Source: Spirochaetota bacterium (lineage in GTDB: Bacteria > Spirochaetota > GWE2-31-10 > MWDO01). From it: a stretch of 5,134 bases of DNA. This document shows positions 1 through 5,134 of the stretch, piece after piece. The translations under genes were made by a program, and so were the position numbers. Position 1 is the first letter of the stretch, and the number at the start of each line of letters is the position of its first letter. The notes beneath the pieces were generated by a model. It saw nothing but the letters and a program-made list of their open reading frames with translations. It was not told the origin of the DNA and searched no databases. The DNA lies in contig JAGOCL010000218.1 of assembly GCA_017998755.1 (NCBI GenBank), positions 1 to 5,134 of the forward strand, written 5' to 3'.

Positions 1-975
1 ATTATTGAAACTATAAATTCTTCTACTGAAATGGCGGTAGCAATAAGAGATATGCATTTGAGAGGGGCGCCTTTAATAGGAGTCGCCGCGGCTTACGGTA
101 CGTATCTTGCCGCGCTTGAAGCGTCGCGAAAACCTGATTTTAGTCAACATCTCAAATTCAGCGAAATACTTTTATTGAATACAAGACCTACCGCCGTTAA
201 TCTAAAGTGGGCGATAAATAGGGTTCGTAAAGAGATAGACAAGGCGAGGACAATCGAGGAAATAATATCGAACGTTTATAAAATCGCTGAAAAGATTGCA
301 GACGAAGACGTCGAAAATTGTAAGTCTATCGGGAAATACGGCGTTGAAATTATTGAAAATATCAGCTTAAAGAAAAAAGGGGAGACGGTTAATATATTAA
401 CTCACTGCAACGCCGGCGCTCTGGCTTGCGTCGATTACGGAACGGCGCTTTCTCCTATAATCGAAGCTTTCAATAGAGGAATTAAATTACGAGTATGGGT
501 CGACGAAACCAGACCTAGACTGCAAGGGAAGCTGACTGCGTGGGAATTAGAACAGTTTTCTATACCAAATACCGTTATTTCGGATAACTCCGGCGGTCAT
601 CTTATGCAAAACGGTATGATCGATCTCGTAATTGTCGGAGCCGACCGCATAGCTAAAAATGGCGACGTAGCCAATAAAATCGGCACTTACCTAAAAGCCC
701 TTGCGGCAAAAGATAACAGAATTCCTTTTTATATAGCGGCTCCGACTTCGACTATCGACAATAATCTCGAAAGCGGAAAAGATATTATCATAGAAAAAAG
801 GGACGATAGCGAAATCTTATACGCCGAAGGATATCTCAATGGTAAGATTGAACGCGTTCAACTTTTCTCGCCTAATGTAAAAGCGGAAAATTATGGATTC
901 GACATAACGCCTTTTAAATTAATTTCGGGATATATAACTGAAAAAGGAACTTTTCCTAGTATCGCTTCCATATAA
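1..975 (+). CDS. mtnA: S-methyl-5-thioribose-1-phosphate isomerase, 5'-truncated by window edge
   Basis: MtnA converts 5-methylthioribose-1-phosphate to 5-methylthioribulose-1-phosphate in the cytosol, in methionine salvage from methylthioadenosine. The reading frame is open from base 1, so the ATG at 31 is an internal Met and the real start lies left of the window. There are 324 visible codons; comparison with the B. subtilis enzyme suggests about 25-30 residues are missing. Family motifs appear in order: RGAPLIGVAAAYG (codons 21-33), THCNAGALA with the probable catalytic Cys at codon 136 (TGC 406-408; Cys160 in B. subtilis), VDETRPRLQG, GADRIAKNGDVANKIGTY with the probable catalytic Asp at codon 215 (Asp240 equivalent), AAPTSTID, and YGFDITPFKLISGYITEKG near the end. 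The Cys-Asp spacing fits the family. The related eIF2B-like proteins are less likely because both catalytic residues and the THCNAG motif are present. The last six codons before the stop (PSIASI) lie in a copy of a 36-bp tandem repeat. No other salvage gene is visible. Confidence 0.96.
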   Translation: MIETINSSTEMAVAIRDMHLRGAPLIGVAAAYGTYLAALEASRKPDFSQHLKFSEILLLNTRPTAVNLKWAINRVRKEIDKARTIEEIISNVYKIAEKIADEDVENCKSIGKYGVEIIENISLKKKGETVNILTHCNAGALACVDYGTALSPIIEAFNRGIKLRVWVDETRPRLQGKLTAWELEQFSIPNTVISDNSGGHLMQNGMIDLVIVGADRIAKNGDVANKIGTYLKALAAKDNRIPFYIAAPTSTIDNNLESGKDIIIEKRDDSEILYAEGYLNGKIERVQLFSPNVKAENYGFDITPFKLISGYITEKGTFPSIASI

Positions 976-978
976 AAT

Positions 979-1008
979 TAAGGAAGCGATGCTAGTATCG
1001 CTTCCTTA
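979..1008. other. Perfect 12-bp inverted repeat (hairpin) just after mtnA
   Basis: TAAGGAAGCGAT (979-990) is the exact reverse complement of ATCGCTTCCTTA (997-1008), with the 6-base spacer GCTAGT. The stem begins 3 bases after the mtnA stop codon. It is followed on the plus strand by AT and then a run of A, not T, so it does not look like a standard intrinsic terminator for mtnA. It may stabilise the mRNA 3' end or be a REP-like palindromic unit. An alternative stem, 956-969 with 982-995 (14 pairs including one G-T wobble), competes for the same bases and would place the mtnA stop codon in a 12-base loop. Confidence 0.8.
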
Positions 1009-1018
1009 TAAAAAAAAA

Positions 1019-1048
1019 TAGGCGATGCGGGTATCGCTACTATTATTT
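1019..1048 (+). terminator. Possible weak terminator: short hairpin with a partly T-rich tail
   Basis: GCGAT (1022-1026) pairs with ATCGC (1033-1037) around GCGGGT. Two further pairs (TA 1019-1020 with TA 1038-1039) are possible if G1021 bulges out. The tail ACTATTATTT is only partly T-rich. This third, decayed repeat unit is the only hairpin here followed by some T on the plus strand, so it is the best candidate for ending the mtnA transcript, but the stem is short and the call is weak. Confidence 0.3.
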
Positions 1049-1105
1049 AACAAAACATATATAAATTAATTAAAGCTCTGAATAATAATTATTTATAACA
1101 AAATC

Positions 1106-1133
1106 TTGACAGATTTCTATAATATTCTAGAAT
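1106..1133 (+). promoter_or_regulatory. Sigma-70-type promoter for purD-deoC-HDOD
   Basis: A perfect -35 box TTGACA (1106-1111) is followed after 16 bp by TAGAAT (1128-1133), one base off the consensus -10. Transcription would start near 1140, giving a leader of roughly 25 bases before the purD ATG at 1164. The region just upstream is strongly A/T-rich, like an UP element. The -10 box overlaps the perfect 10-bp palindrome ATTCTAGAAT (1124-1133). A TATAAT at 1118-1123 is an alternative -10 but has only a poor -35 (ATAACA, 1095-1100). The short leader leaves no room for a purine riboswitch. Confidence 0.7.
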
Positions 1134-1163
1134 GAAGTATAAAAATTTTTTACGGAGAAATTA

Positions 1164-2405
1164 ATGAATGTTTTATTGATAGGAAGCGGCGGAAGAGAAC
1201 ATGCGATTGCTAAAAAACTTGTAGAATCACCAAAATTAAAGAAATTGTATTCAATACCCGGTAATTCTGGTATATCAAAAATATCTGAAACTATCGGAAC
1301 AGATCTAAACGTCGAATCCATAGTTAATAGCGCTAAAGAAAAATCTATAGACTTAATATTTTGCGGACCTGAACAACCTTTAGTCGACGGCCTAAGCGAT
1401 CTTGCAGAAAAAAACGGAATTAAAACATTCGGCCCATCAAAAAAAGGAGCGGCTTTAGAAGGCAGTAAGATATTCTCAAAACAGTTTATGTCAAAATACG
1501 ATATTCCTACTTCGGATTATAAATATTTTTACAATTACGACGATGCGGTAAGCTATTTCAAACAGAGAGAGACTTATCCGGTAGTTATTAAAGCCGACGG
1601 ATTAGCCGCCGGTAAAGGGGTAAAAATAGCTAAAAATAGAGGAGAAGCCAATGAAATACTAAAAAGTTATTTTATAGATAAATCCCTCGGAAAATCCGGC
1701 GAATCAATTTTAGTCGAAGATTTTCTGACCGGAGAAGAGATGAGCGCTATTTACATTACCGACGGAACAACTTTCTTGCCTTTGATTGCGGCAAAAGACT
1801 ATAAAAGAGCCTTCGACGACGATAAAGGTGAAAATACCGGCGGTATGGGAGCGTACGCTCCTCATTTGGCTTATAACGATAAATTAAAAGATTTGATAGA
1901 AGATAAAATTATTTCCAAAATCAGGATAGGATTAAAAAAAGAGGGTATTGATTATAGAGGGGCGCTTTACGTAGGACTTATGTTGACCGACGAAGGTCCG
2001 CAAGTCATAGAATTTAATTGCAGATTAGGCGATCCGGAAACGCAGGTTATTCTACCGTTGATGGATAGCGATTTACTAAATATTGCCAATCTCGCCGCAT
2101 GTAAAAAATTATCAGGGACTACAATAAAATGGAAAAATTCTTTTGCGGGATGCGTCGTTATCGCGGCGGGGGGATATCCGGGAGATTACAAAAAGGGGAT
2201 AAATATCGAATTCTCCGGTAATCCTTACGATTTTATACATGCCGGAGCCAAACTTGTTTCTGACAAAATAGTTACTAACGGCGGAAGAGTGTTGAACGCC
2301 GTATGCTTGGGTAATTCCAAATCTTCCGCATTACATTCTTGTTATAAATTATTAGAGAAAGTTAATTTTGAGGGCTGTTTTTATAGAAAAGATATAGGAA
2401 AGTAA
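1164..2405 (+). CDS. purD: Phosphoribosylamine-glycine ligase (GAR synthetase)
   Basis: PurD joins glycine to 5-phosphoribosylamine using ATP to form glycinamide ribonucleotide, the second step of de novo purine synthesis in the cytosol. The 413 residues fit a stand-alone bacterial PurD of about 420. The N-domain has GSGGREHA (7-14), GPEQPLVDGL (68-77) and FGPSKKGAALEGSK (89-102). The ATP-grasp region has IKADGLAAGKGV (142-153), NTGGMGAYAP (224-233) and the metal/ATP-binding EFNCRLGDPETQ (283-294). The C-domain ends normally with NGGRVLNAV (372-380) and FEGCFYRKDIG (402-412). The segment AKDYKRAFDDDKGEN (210-224) departs slightly from the usual DHKR..DGDKGPN form. The ATG is supported by GGAGA at 1154-1158, five bases upstream, and by the canonical beginning MNVLLIGSGGREHA. 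It is the first gene after the promoter and lies 3 bp before deoC. No PurH, PurM or PurN gene adjoins it here. Confidence 0.97.
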   Translation: MNVLLIGSGGREHAIAKKLVESPKLKKLYSIPGNSGISKISETIGTDLNVESIVNSAKEKSIDLIFCGPEQPLVDGLSDLAEKNGIKTFGPSKKGAALEGSKIFSKQFMSKYDIPTSDYKYFYNYDDAVSYFKQRETYPVVIKADGLAAGKGVKIAKNRGEANEILKSYFIDKSLGKSGESILVEDFLTGEEMSAIYITDGTTFLPLIAAKDYKRAFDDDKGENTGGMGAYAPHLAYNDKLKDLIEDKIISKIRIGLKKEGIDYRGALYVGLMLTDEGPQVIEFNCRLGDPETQVILPLMDSDLLNIANLAACKKLSGTTIKWKNSFAGCVVIAAGGYPGDYKKGINIEFSGNPYDFIHAGAKLVSDKIVTNGGRVLNAVCLGNSKSSALHSCYKLLEKVNFEGCFYRKDIGK

Positions 2406-2408
2406 ATC

Positions 2409-3092
2409 ATGACGAATAAAGAGGCCTTGACTTTATTAGAAAACGGCGCGGTATCAAAATTAATTGACAATACTTTGTTGGTATGCGATACTACCGAAAA
2501 GAGCGTAATAGCTTTTGTAGAAGAATCTTTGAAATACGAATTTGCTTCAATTTGTTTAAATCCATGCTGGGTATCTTTAGCAAAGAGCGTTGTAAATTCA
2601 AAGATTCCAATTTCAACAGTTGTAGGATTTCCAAACGGCGCAAATACGACGTTTATCAAAGAAAAAGAGGCCTATTTAGCTCTACAAGACGGAGCAAGCG
2701 AGTTGGATATGGTTATAAATATCGGTAAATTAAAATCTAACGACTTAAAATATATCGAAAACGAGATCAAGCTAGTCAAAAATATTGCCGGTAAAAACGT
2801 ATTAAAAGTCATAATTGAGACTTGCCTATTGTCAAAAGACGAGATTATACGAATATCTAAGATAACAGAACAAAACGGCGGCGATTATGTTAAAACTAGC
2901 ACAGGGTTTTCGAAATACGGAGCGACTATTGAAGACGTTAAAATAATAAAAAGCGCAGTCTCAGAACAAACCGGCGTTAAAGCGTCGGGCAGAATTAAAA
3001 ATTACTCTTTATTAAAAGATATGATATATGCCGGGGCGACGCGTATCGGTACTTCGATGGGAATAGATATTATAAGAGAAGCTATTTTATAA
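2409..3092 (+). CDS. deoC: Deoxyribose-phosphate aldolase
   Basis: DeoC is a class I (Schiff-base) aldolase that cleaves 2-deoxyribose-5-phosphate to glyceraldehyde-3-phosphate and acetaldehyde in deoxynucleoside breakdown. The 227 residues match the usual short bacterial form of about 220. Visible motifs are IDNTLL (19-24), VVGFPNG (71-77), ASELDMVINIG (96-106, with the conserved Asp at 100), KVIIET (133-138), YVKTSTGF (160-167, Schiff-base Lys162), VKASG (190-194, the second active-site Lys191) and AGATRIGTS (208-216). Oddities: the common start motif DHTLLKPD reads DNTLLVCD, and the phosphate-binding GG after VKAS reads GR. The catalytic residues remain, so activity is likely. The start is supported by AGGAA (2396-2400) inside the end of purD, eight bases before the ATG. 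The 3-bp gap to purD suggests translational coupling. A salvage role fits, but no phosphopentomutase or nucleoside phosphorylase gene is nearby. Confidence 0.94.
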   Translation: MTNKEALTLLENGAVSKLIDNTLLVCDTTEKSVIAFVEESLKYEFASICLNPCWVSLAKSVVNSKIPISTVVGFPNGANTTFIKEKEAYLALQDGASELDMVINIGKLKSNDLKYIENEIKLVKNIAGKNVLKVIIETCLLSKDEIIRISKITEQNGGDYVKTSTGFSKYGATIEDVKIIKSAVSEQTGVKASGRIKNYSLLKDMIYAGATRIGTSMGIDIIREAIL

Positions 3093-3093
3093 C

Positions 3094-3097
3094 AGGA
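3094..3097 (+). promoter_or_regulatory. Shine-Dalgarno site serving two adjacent ATG codons
   Basis: AGGA lies between the deoC stop and the next gene. It is 4 bases before the ATG at 3102 and 7 bases before a second ATG at 3105. The second has the more usual spacing, so the protein may begin at Met2; this changes its length by one residue. Confidence 0.55.
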
Positions 3098-3101
3098 CCA
3101 A

Positions 3102-4607
3102 ATGATGGAAATATACAGAATAAAAAAAATAAATGAAAATATCATAAAGGATCACATAAACTTGCAGGAAGATCTTATTCTTGAATGCGAGAATTTCTCA
3201 AATGAAGAGTTTGATATTATTAATTTAGCTTTGAGGTTATACGTTGAAAGCTTAGGAAAAGAATATATATTTGATTATATCAGTTATTGTATGAAAGAAT
3301 TAATAACAAATGCAGAAAAAGCGAACTCAAAACGAATATATTTTGATAAAATTAATCTAGATATTAAAGACGCAGATCAATATACTAACGGTATGAAAAA
3401 TTTTAAAAACGATACCATGGTTGACTTTGACGCTTACGGAAACATACAGCATTCGAAAGGGTATTATGTTAGAATTGTTTTTGAAATCAGAAACGAATTT
3501 CTCAACATATATATTAAAAACAATATTAAGATACTAGACAGCGAACTTAAAACTATCGAAGAACGAAAAAAAATGGCAAAAGAGTTTAAAACAGTCGACG
3601 AAGCGATGTCTATTATTCTTAATAATCCAGAAGGCGCCGGTTTGGGAATTATTATATCCGCGCTTATGTTAAAAAAATTGGGGTTAAATCAAGAATTCTT
3701 GAACTTTTTCTACGACGGCTCGGATACGGTAGCTTCTATTTCTATACCAATGTCATTAATTACCGAGGAACATATCATTACTGTTAACGAATTAATATTA
3801 TCAGAAATTGAGAATATTCCTCATTTCCCAGAAAACATCTTATTATTGCAAAAGAAGTTAAGCGATCCTCTGGTAAATTTAAACGAAGTCTCTTCTCTTA
3901 TAACTAAGGACTTGACTTTAACCGGAGATATACTCAAGTATATCAACTCGGCGTATTTTATGTTGCCAAAGAAAGTATCCTCGATAACCGAAGCTATTAA
4001 ATATATCGGATTAAAAGGACTTAGAAATCTAATTTATTCTTATGGAACGCAAAAGGCTCTTTCAAAGCGATTTGATTTATCAAAAATGCAAAATATACTT
4101 GATCATTCGTATAAAGTAGCTTTTTTCTCTTTTTACTTGGCTAAAAAACTTGGCTTAAAAGAAGAGCTCGAAGACGCATATATAGCTGGAATTCTTCACG
4201 ATATCGGGAAGATAGTTATATTAAGCATAAATCCAAGTATAACGCAAAAAATTAATAGTTTATGCCATGAAAGAGGGATCCCTATAAGAATAATAGAGGA
4301 GATATCGGCCGGATACAATCATTCTGCCATCGGGGCTTTGCTTGGAAAAAAGTGGAATTTACCGGAAAATCTTATCGAAACAATAGAAAATCACCATACT
4401 CCTAATAACGCTCACAATAAATACAGAAATATGATAAAATGCGTTTATATAGCAAACGCCATGTCGGCAGAAAACGATGAAATAGAAGATAAGTATTATT
4501 CTTTAAACAAAACCATTCTCTCTGAGTTTGGTCTTAATGCTCTCGAAAAATTTAATAACCAATACAAAATAATTAACGACGAGTTTGTAAAAAGATCGAA
4601 AAAATAA
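3102..4607 (+). CDS. HDOD-domain signalling protein with N-terminal GHKL ATPase-like region
   Basis: This 501-residue protein has two parts and no evident signal peptide or membrane segment, so it is probably cytosolic. Residues about 40-217 look like a histidine-kinase-type (GHKL) ATPase fold: an N-box-like KELITNAEKA (65-74, Glu66 and Asn70) and a G2-like EGAGLG (177-182). The G1 position, normally DxGxG, reads IKNNIKI (138-144), so ATP binding may be altered or lost. No phospho-acceptor His domain is seen. Residues about 229-435 form an HDOD domain: FPENILLLQKKLSDP, a middle part ending YIGLKGLRNLI (301-311), then His335, HDIGK (366-370), NHSAIGALLGKKW (406-418) and NHH (430-432). HDOD domains are found in bacterial signalling proteins and generally have no proven phosphohydrolase activity; there is no HD-GYP signature. 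From memory the same arrangement occurs in spirochaete HDOD proteins. It follows deoC by 9 bp and is probably the last gene of the operon. Its target is unknown. Confidence 0.85.
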   Translation: MMEIYRIKKINENIIKDHINLQEDLILECENFSNEEFDIINLALRLYVESLGKEYIFDYISYCMKELITNAEKANSKRIYFDKINLDIKDADQYTNGMKNFKNDTMVDFDAYGNIQHSKGYYVRIVFEIRNEFLNIYIKNNIKILDSELKTIEERKKMAKEFKTVDEAMSIILNNPEGAGLGIIISALMLKKLGLNQEFLNFFYDGSDTVASISIPMSLITEEHIITVNELILSEIENIPHFPENILLLQKKLSDPLVNLNEVSSLITKDLTLTGDILKYINSAYFMLPKKVSSITEAIKYIGLKGLRNLIYSYGTQKALSKRFDLSKMQNILDHSYKVAFFSFYLAKKLGLKEELEDAYIAGILHDIGKIVILSINPSITQKINSLCHERGIPIRIIEEISAGYNHSAIGALLGKKWNLPENLIETIENHHTPNNAHNKYRNMIKCVYIANAMSAENDEIEDKYYSLNKTILSEFGLNALEKFNNQYKIINDEFVKRSKK

Positions 4608-4608
4608 T

Positions 4609-5134
4609 CTAATATATTTCCTCTATAAGGTTGTAAATTTGGTAGAATTTCTTAAATAATTCCAAAGATTTCTCAATCGCTATAAACGAATTGGGATGTC
4701 CCGGAATTTTTATTTTATCGAAATTCGTCAACGGATTAGCGGAGGGATCGGTCGCGTCAAGTAACGACGATATAAAATTAAAAACTATCTTAAAAGAATC
4801 TGATATTTCTTGTTTTAATTTATAACTCTCTTCGTTTATCTCGTTAATTATATTTATAATAGGCGATTTAAAAGAAGGATCGGCTATTACTCTTTTTATC
4901 GTGTTGTATATTTTCTTTCCGTAATCCTTGTCGGGGTTTAATTTCTGATCAAATTCTCTTAGTTTTTCCGAAAATCCGTTTAAAGTATAATATGAAACAG
5001 ACAAATTAGCTCTAACGCTATCTTTTTTAAATATTCCTTCTACCAATATCTTGTTTATAATAATTTCAATCTTAATTTTGTATATGCTTATAAGAAATTC
5101 ATAAAGTATACTTAACGTATAAATATTTACTATT
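4609..5134 (-). CDS. Uncharacterised protein, C-terminal part, 5'-truncated by window edge
   Basis: On the minus strand the frame is open from base 5133 to the TAG at 4609-4611, giving 174 visible residues. A TTG at 5044-5046 could be read as a start, but it has no Shine-Dalgarno sequence and the frame continues upstream without a stop or an in-frame ATG. It is more likely an internal Leu, with the true start beyond the right edge. The fragment is rich in Lys, Ile, Phe and Asn and looks mostly helical. Recognisable stretches include KILVEGIFKKDSVRANLSVS, LREFDQKLNPDKDYG, FNFISSLLDATDPSANPLTN and a helical tail ending YQIYNLIEEIY. I do not recognise a catalytic motif. It faintly recalls uncharacterised spirochaete proteins (possibly DUF5312), a memory-based guess only. 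It converges on the HDOD gene with 1 bp between stops. Confidence 0.7.
   Translation of the reverse strand, partial: IVNIYTLSILYEFLISIYKIKIEIIINKILVEGIFKKDSVRANLSVSYYTLNGFSEKLREFDQKLNPDKDYGKKIYNTIKRVIADPSFKSPIINIINEINEESYKLKQEISDSFKIVFNFISSLLDATDPSANPLTNFDKIKIPGHPNSFIAIEKSLELFKKFYQIYNLIEEIY

Larger units (their letters stand above)
944..1051. repeat. Three tandem 36-bp repeat units spanning the mtnA 3' end
   Basis: Three units follow each other at an exact 36-bp period: 944-979, 980-1015 and 1016-1051. Counted by hand, unit 1 matches unit 2 at 28 of 36 positions, including CTAGTATCGCTTCC at 956-969 and 992-1005. Unit 3 matches unit 2 at 22 of 36, concentrated in the core GCGATGCnnGTATCGCT (986-1002 and 1022-1038). 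Unit 1 overlaps the final codons and stop of mtnA. Because 36 is a multiple of three, all units share the mtnA frame. They would read GTFPSIASI-stop, GSDASIASL-stop and GDAGIATII-stop. The units also contain complementary arms. This could be a local duplication of the gene end or a small cluster of a genome-wide palindromic repeat; the window cannot separate these. Confidence 0.85.

Noticed and set aside
31..33. ATG at 31 as the start of mtnA
   Set aside because: The frame is open to base 1 and the family has about 25-30 more residues before this point, so this Met is internal.
944..1051. CRISPR array
   Set aside because: The 36-bp period resembles a CRISPR repeat length, but the units abut directly with no unique spacers, they diverge, and no cas gene is present.
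1112..1163. Purine riboswitch in the purD leader
   Set aside because: The leader after the predicted promoter is only about 25 bases, too short for the aptamer.
1127..1321. Minus-strand open frame of 64 codons at the start of purD
   Set aside because: It lies antisense to the well-supported purD N-terminus and promoter and has no recognisable protein features.
2381..2659. Minus-strand open frame of 92 codons over the purD/deoC junction
   Set aside because: It is a shadow of deoC on the other strand, with no family motif.
2483..2728. Plus-strand open frame of 81 codons inside deoC
   Set aside because: It is an out-of-frame shadow of deoC, with an Arg/Lys/Ser/Cys-rich composition typical of a frameshifted reading.
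4197..4391. HD-GYP cyclic-di-GMP phosphodiesterase
   Set aside because: HDIGK is present, but the HHExxDGxGYP signature is not; the whole domain fits HDOD, where HDIGK is common.
4593..4610. Bidirectional terminator between the HDOD gene and the minus-strand gene
   Set aside because: Only AGAT/ATCT can pair, far too short for a terminator stem.
5044..5046. TTG as the start of the minus-strand gene
   Set aside because: There is no Shine-Dalgarno sequence, and the same frame stays open for 29 more codons to the window edge.

Overview
The window is A/T-rich bacterial DNA, tightly packed with genes. It holds a methionine-salvage gene cut by the left edge, three plus-strand genes that look like one operon, and a minus-strand gene cut by the right edge. 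The housekeeping genes do not fix the taxon. The best taxonomic clue is the 501-residue protein at 3102-4607, a GHKL-type ATPase-like region joined to an HDOD domain. From memory, its sequence (YCMKELITNAEKANSKRIYF, PEGAGLG, LMLKKLGL) resembles HDOD proteins of spirochaetes such as Treponema and its relatives. The minus-strand fragment has a similar, weaker feel. I therefore suggest a low-GC spirochaete, as an inference and not a demonstrated fact.

Layout. (1) 1-975: mtnA, missing its N-terminus. (2) 944-1051: three copies of a 36-bp tandem repeat that begin inside the last codons of mtnA and run into the intergenic region. The arms are complementary, so strong hairpins can form around the mtnA stop codon. 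(3) 1106-1133: a good sigma-70-type promoter (TTGACA-16-TAGAAT). (4) 1164-4607: purD, deoC and the HATPase/HDOD gene, separated by only 3 and 9 bp and so probably co-transcribed. (5) 4609-5134: the C-terminal part of an uncharacterised protein on the minus strand. Its stop codon lies 1 bp from the stop of the HDOD gene.

How the genes fit together. mtnA acts in recycling of 5'-methylthioadenosine, purD in step 2 of de novo purine synthesis, and deoC in deoxyribose-phosphate breakdown. All three concern nucleoside or phosphoribosyl metabolism, but they are not one pathway. The HDOD protein is a probable signalling or regulatory protein whose link to nucleotide metabolism is unknown.

I found no CRISPR array, tRNA, rRNA, transposase or clearly new system. 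The two items most worth a second look are the frame-matched 36-bp repeat at the end of mtnA and the ATPase-like/HDOD fusion, whose G1 motif is degenerate.
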